NCBI GenBank assembly: GCA_024305405.1 | Contig: JAKNDB010000066.1 | Span: 682,001-746,000 of the forward strand | Length of the DNA: 64,000 nt | Reading direction: 5' to 3' | DNA from: Dirofilaria immitis | Lineage: Eukaryota > Nematoda > Chromadorea > Rhabditida > Onchocercidae | Shown: positions 61,201 to 64,000 of the stretch, in pieces | How positions within the stretch are numbered: position 1 is the stretch's first letter | Layout: each line of letters starts with the position of its first letter | Notes under the pieces: generated by a model | Databases searched by the model: none | Told to the model about the DNA's origin: nothing | What the model saw: the letters and a program-made list of their open reading frames with translations, nothing else | Program-made: the position numbers and the translations under genes

Positions 61201-64000
61201 TCATACTTATTTTTTTCAGATACGGAAGCGGTTAAAAGATGATATGAAAGAAGCGAAACTTCGTGGATTTGCAAAAACTCTTGTGTATGGCGAGTCTCAG
61301 GTAATTAAAAAGCTTTATTCCAAAATATAAATAGGCACAAGATGAAGGACCGTAGTAAATTTGAATTTATGTAGTTCAAATTCATTTACGGAATTTGTGA
61401 AGATTCTTGTGCTTCAGATTTGTGGGAGTATTTCGACACTTATCCAAAGCACTGGAGTCGGTGCCCTTTGTCCGAATACATTATTATTGAAATGGCCGAA
61501 ATGTAGTTCGGATTGGCCTTCTGAACCAATTGATTCAGAATATTCAACATTTGTGGGTTAGTTTACTTCTGTGAAAATCATTTTTTTAGTCTCATTGGAA
61601 GATGTTGTATTATTTTTACTTTTAAGATCCGTCTGACATATAGTTGTATCGCTCCCAGAGCGTTTGAATTATAGGCAGTTTCTAAACTATTTATTATCAT
61701 TTCCAAATGAAAAGCATTTAAAATTTGTCATACTCCAAGCAAAAATTTTTTGCTTTAATCATATATCTCATAAATAAATTTAGACAAACTGCATGCCGGC
61801 TATGTCATGAAAATGTGTCTCCTTGTGGCCAAAGAAATATCACATTTTCCCTACATAAGTGAACCGGTAAAAGATGGTTATGTTGATGCATACTGGATAA
61901 TTCGTGATCGTGGTTTTCTTGGGTTAATCGCCCATTTATTATTACATCATAAGGTTAACATTTCATTTAGGGATTAGATACAATCTTGATTCTAATGTGC
62001 TACAAATATTCAAAATAGTTTTACTAACAGAATAGAAAAGCATTATTGTGGGAAATTTATTTTCTAATTAAATATATTGGGCAACGAATCACATACATGA
62101 ATATTCTTCTTTTATTTAATCTGTGAGGAGTAAACTGGCGTCATTTGTTCAGGTTTGGCGTGGATGTCAACTACGCGTAATTGGTATTGCTCGTGATAGT
62201 AAAGAAAAGAAGAGATGATTGGCAGAATTAATTTCTATTTGAAAGCGATGCGCATTGATGCTACTGTGCAGGTTTAAATTTTCAAAATGCAATCATTATT
62301 ATATGCTTATTGCGCTCAATACTTTGTAGAAAATCATTAAGTCAATGATGTTAAAAAAAATGACAAATGAGTAATAATAAAGGTTTACTTCTATGTGATA
62401 TCATCTTTAGGTCGACATATTAAGTGATCCTAATATATCACGAGCTGATTTTGAGCGAACATTAATGATGGAAGAAAGGAGTCAAATGGCTCGTGAGGCA
62501 AGAAAATTTGCAATGATGGAGAAAAAACTGAACAGTTAAAGGAGTTTGATAACAAAACACCAGATGATATGGATAACATAGAGGTTCCGTCTTTTGTATC
62601 TATGATTTGCTATCTACGCTTAACTATTAATAAGGATGAATTGAAGATATTTAAAGTTCCGAAAAAAAACTTAATCTTACGAAGGTTATTAACGAACATC
62701 GTCGATATGCAGTAATGGTGCATTTATTTCTTTTTGTTGTTTTTAGCCCCTGAAAAAAATCGTTTTGCGTTGAAAAACATGCTGGTGCTATCACAGTGGA
62801 TATCGAAGACAACGACCATGGTAAAATCGATGAAGATCTCGTCGTAAACGATGTCAATTTGGACTGTAATCATTATATTCTTATTTTTTTCTCGAATTTC
62901 TGTTCGTTTTATTAGTTTAATTGCTTTTTCAATTGGTATCGAACGATATTGTGAATGTTGAAATGATTAGAGATTTCCTGAACCCGCTAAAGTTTTTCTT
63001 TTATTGTGGGATCATATCAATTCAGATCTCTTTTATAGCTTTTTATTTTTTTGCCATATTGTACATCGTTTTAATGCCATACTTTTTATGCGACTTATTT
63101 TAGTAAATATAATGGTAAATCGAAATGTCCAGACACTTCCAACACCGACGGAATTAGGGTTTGTCGAATTTCCAATTACACGTATCTGTGCAAGTTTTAT
63201 CGCAATCTGGCCGTGTTATCCTAATGTAGTTGTAGCATAGATATCTGCTGCTACCATCTGGATGCTTCGTTAATGCTATCTGAGGCTATTTATTACTCTC
63301 TAGGAGGAAAATTGTGAAGAAACTGCGAATACGTGATGAGGATATCAAGTACGATAACGAAAGAATAAAGCGCTTACAGAGCCTAGATAGGCGCAAGGTT
63401 TGATTTTCACTTTTATGGTCAATCAGCTACAGTATGCGTTTGATTCTTGATTCAATTATGTGTATATTTCGTGATTTCTTATATTCTGAATTCAAGAGGT
63501 GAAAAACAAGAGAAATATTGCTATTTAGCAATTTTATCTCAATATATATATATTATTCTTCCCCTGTTTTCATTTTTCTTTTTTCCTTTATGTAACTTAC
63601 GATACATAACATGAAACAGTTGGAGAAATTAGTGAAATCTCTCTATTTCATTACACAGGTAGCAAAGCAACTTCATCACATAATGAATGCAAAAATCAAA
63701 AATGCAATTTTTAGGTTCACAAAATGCATACGGCTACGCGTTTGAATGCTTTATTCAGGAAGACGTCCGCAAAAAGCCAACTGATATTACTTAATCTTCC
63801 AAAGCCTCCTGAAGTGAAAGAAGGTTCAATTTTTATCCAATTTATGATTATCATCGATGCATTAAAATTTTCAAATCTTTAGTCATGATCAAATTTCACT
63901 ATATTTTTTATGACAAGTACATTTTGAACCGTAACAGTATTAGGTGTACAAAATTATCAAAACGAATAATAGTTGCGGTATTTCATGCTCTAACCAATCT
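55243..64000 (+). CDS. kcc: K-Cl cotransporter (SLC12, KCC type), 3' end outside window
   Basis: Electroneutral K+/Cl- symporter of the plasma membrane, lowering cell chloride and volume. TTCAG at 55232-55236 before the ATG may be a trans-splice acceptor. Exons: 55243-55435, 55957-56123, 56368-56514, 56765-56949, 57081-57135, 57234-57269, 57410-57518, 57600-57685, 57881-57978, 58399-58496, 58620-58784, 58914-59043, 59166-59281, 59494-59591, 59947-60123, 60308-60427, 60601-60708, 60816-60990, 61220-61300, 61418-61556, 61784-61953, 62153-62271, 62411-62583, 62747-62865, 63304-63397, 63715-63823. The acidic N-terminus is followed by TM1 ([20 protein letters not shown]), [20 protein letters not shown], a Cys-containing extracellular loop, [20 protein letters not shown] and [12 protein letters not shown]. 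The C-terminal domain includes [27 protein letters not shown] and [12 protein letters not shown]. Frame breaks near 56900, 57607, 57978/58399, 62210, 62522 and 62770 each need one extra base. Sequence at 63110-63230 may hold another exon. Confidence 0.97.
55629..55784. mobile_element. 156-bp MITE-like element in KCC intron 1
   Basis: A perfect 21-nt terminal inverted repeat (GCTTAATATTTAAGACATAAA at 55629-55649, reverse complement at 55764-55784) bounds a 114-nt AT-rich interior with no open frame. Outside the perfect arms the similarity continues weakly (TGTTCA on the left, TGTCCT when the right side is complemented). No clear target-site duplication was seen. A miniature inverted-repeat transposon is the likeliest reading; a plain intronic hairpin is the alternative. 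Confidence 0.45.
57234..57269 (+). CDS. 36-nt in-frame microexon of the KCC gene
   Basis: AACAATTGCAG acceptor, 36 coding bases ([12 protein letters not shown] in phase 1) and a GTAATT donor. Length is a multiple of three and both neighbours are phase 1, so inclusion adds 12 charged residues and skipping leaves the frame intact. It falls in a loop between membrane segments, after GGREVQSQT and before [14 protein letters not shown] regulated cassette is plausible. If the donor is ignored, the frame runs to a stop 13 codons later. Confidence 0.55.
63110..63240 (+). other. possible additional KCC exon
   Basis: This segment is richer in G and C than the flanking introns, and two forward frames stay open across it (one contains [19 protein letters not shown]). 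It lies where the KCC C-terminal linker should be, between exons at 62865 and 63304, and TTTTAG precedes it. I could not match it to the family or fix its phase. Confidence 0.3.

Overview
This is an AT-rich animal nuclear window, and nematode is the best fit. It holds five protein-coding genes, four of them recognisable by family. Most have many short introns ending in TTTCAG/TTTTAG, and three start codons sit just after a splice-acceptor-like site, as expected for spliced-leader trans-splicing. The first gene carries repeated Cys-x3-Cys units of the kind known mainly from nematodes (C_tripleX). A spirurid or filarial worm is my guess, but the species cannot be fixed from the sequence alone.

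Layout. 1-4.97 kb: AT-rich intergenic DNA with a 32-bp tandem repeat. 4.98-6.9 kb (+): TATA box and gene for a secreted Cys/Gln-rich C_tripleX protein with a long polyglutamine tract. 6.9-8.8 kb: intergenic, with duplicated ACGT-containing motifs. 8.81-12.89 kb (-): alpha-1,3-mannosyl-glycoprotein beta-1,2-N-acetylglucosaminyltransferase (GnT I, MGAT1), 10 exons. 12.9-24.6 kb: long intergenic stretch with an 89-bp minisatellite, a ~29-bp repeat array, a perfect 41-nt palindrome, microsatellites and two exon-like minus-strand segments of unknown identity. 24.6-31.6 kb (+): ATP-citrate lyase, 24 exons. 31.6-37.9 kb: mostly AT-rich, with a few possible exons. 37.9-47.9 kb (+): BTBD8-like double-BTB protein, about 25 exons. 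47.9-55.2 kb: intergenic, with a possible alternative first exon for the next gene. 55.2 kb to the end (+): K-Cl cotransporter (SLC12 KCC family), running off the right edge.

The genes do not form a pathway. They are a cytosolic acetyl-CoA producer, a Golgi N-glycan enzyme, a predicted endocytic adaptor, an ion cotransporter and a secreted nematode-type protein.

A pattern cuts across all five genes. Wherever homology fixes the reading frame, breaks occur at short homopolymers, and nearly all are repaired by one extra base (Gly-Gly GGGG where GGGGG is required is the commonest case). I read this as consensus under-calling of homopolymers in the assembly, not as pseudogenes. No new mobile, defence or biosynthetic system could be demonstrated. 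The least explained signals are the orphan exons, a 156-bp inverted-repeat element in a KCC intron and a 36-nt KCC microexon.
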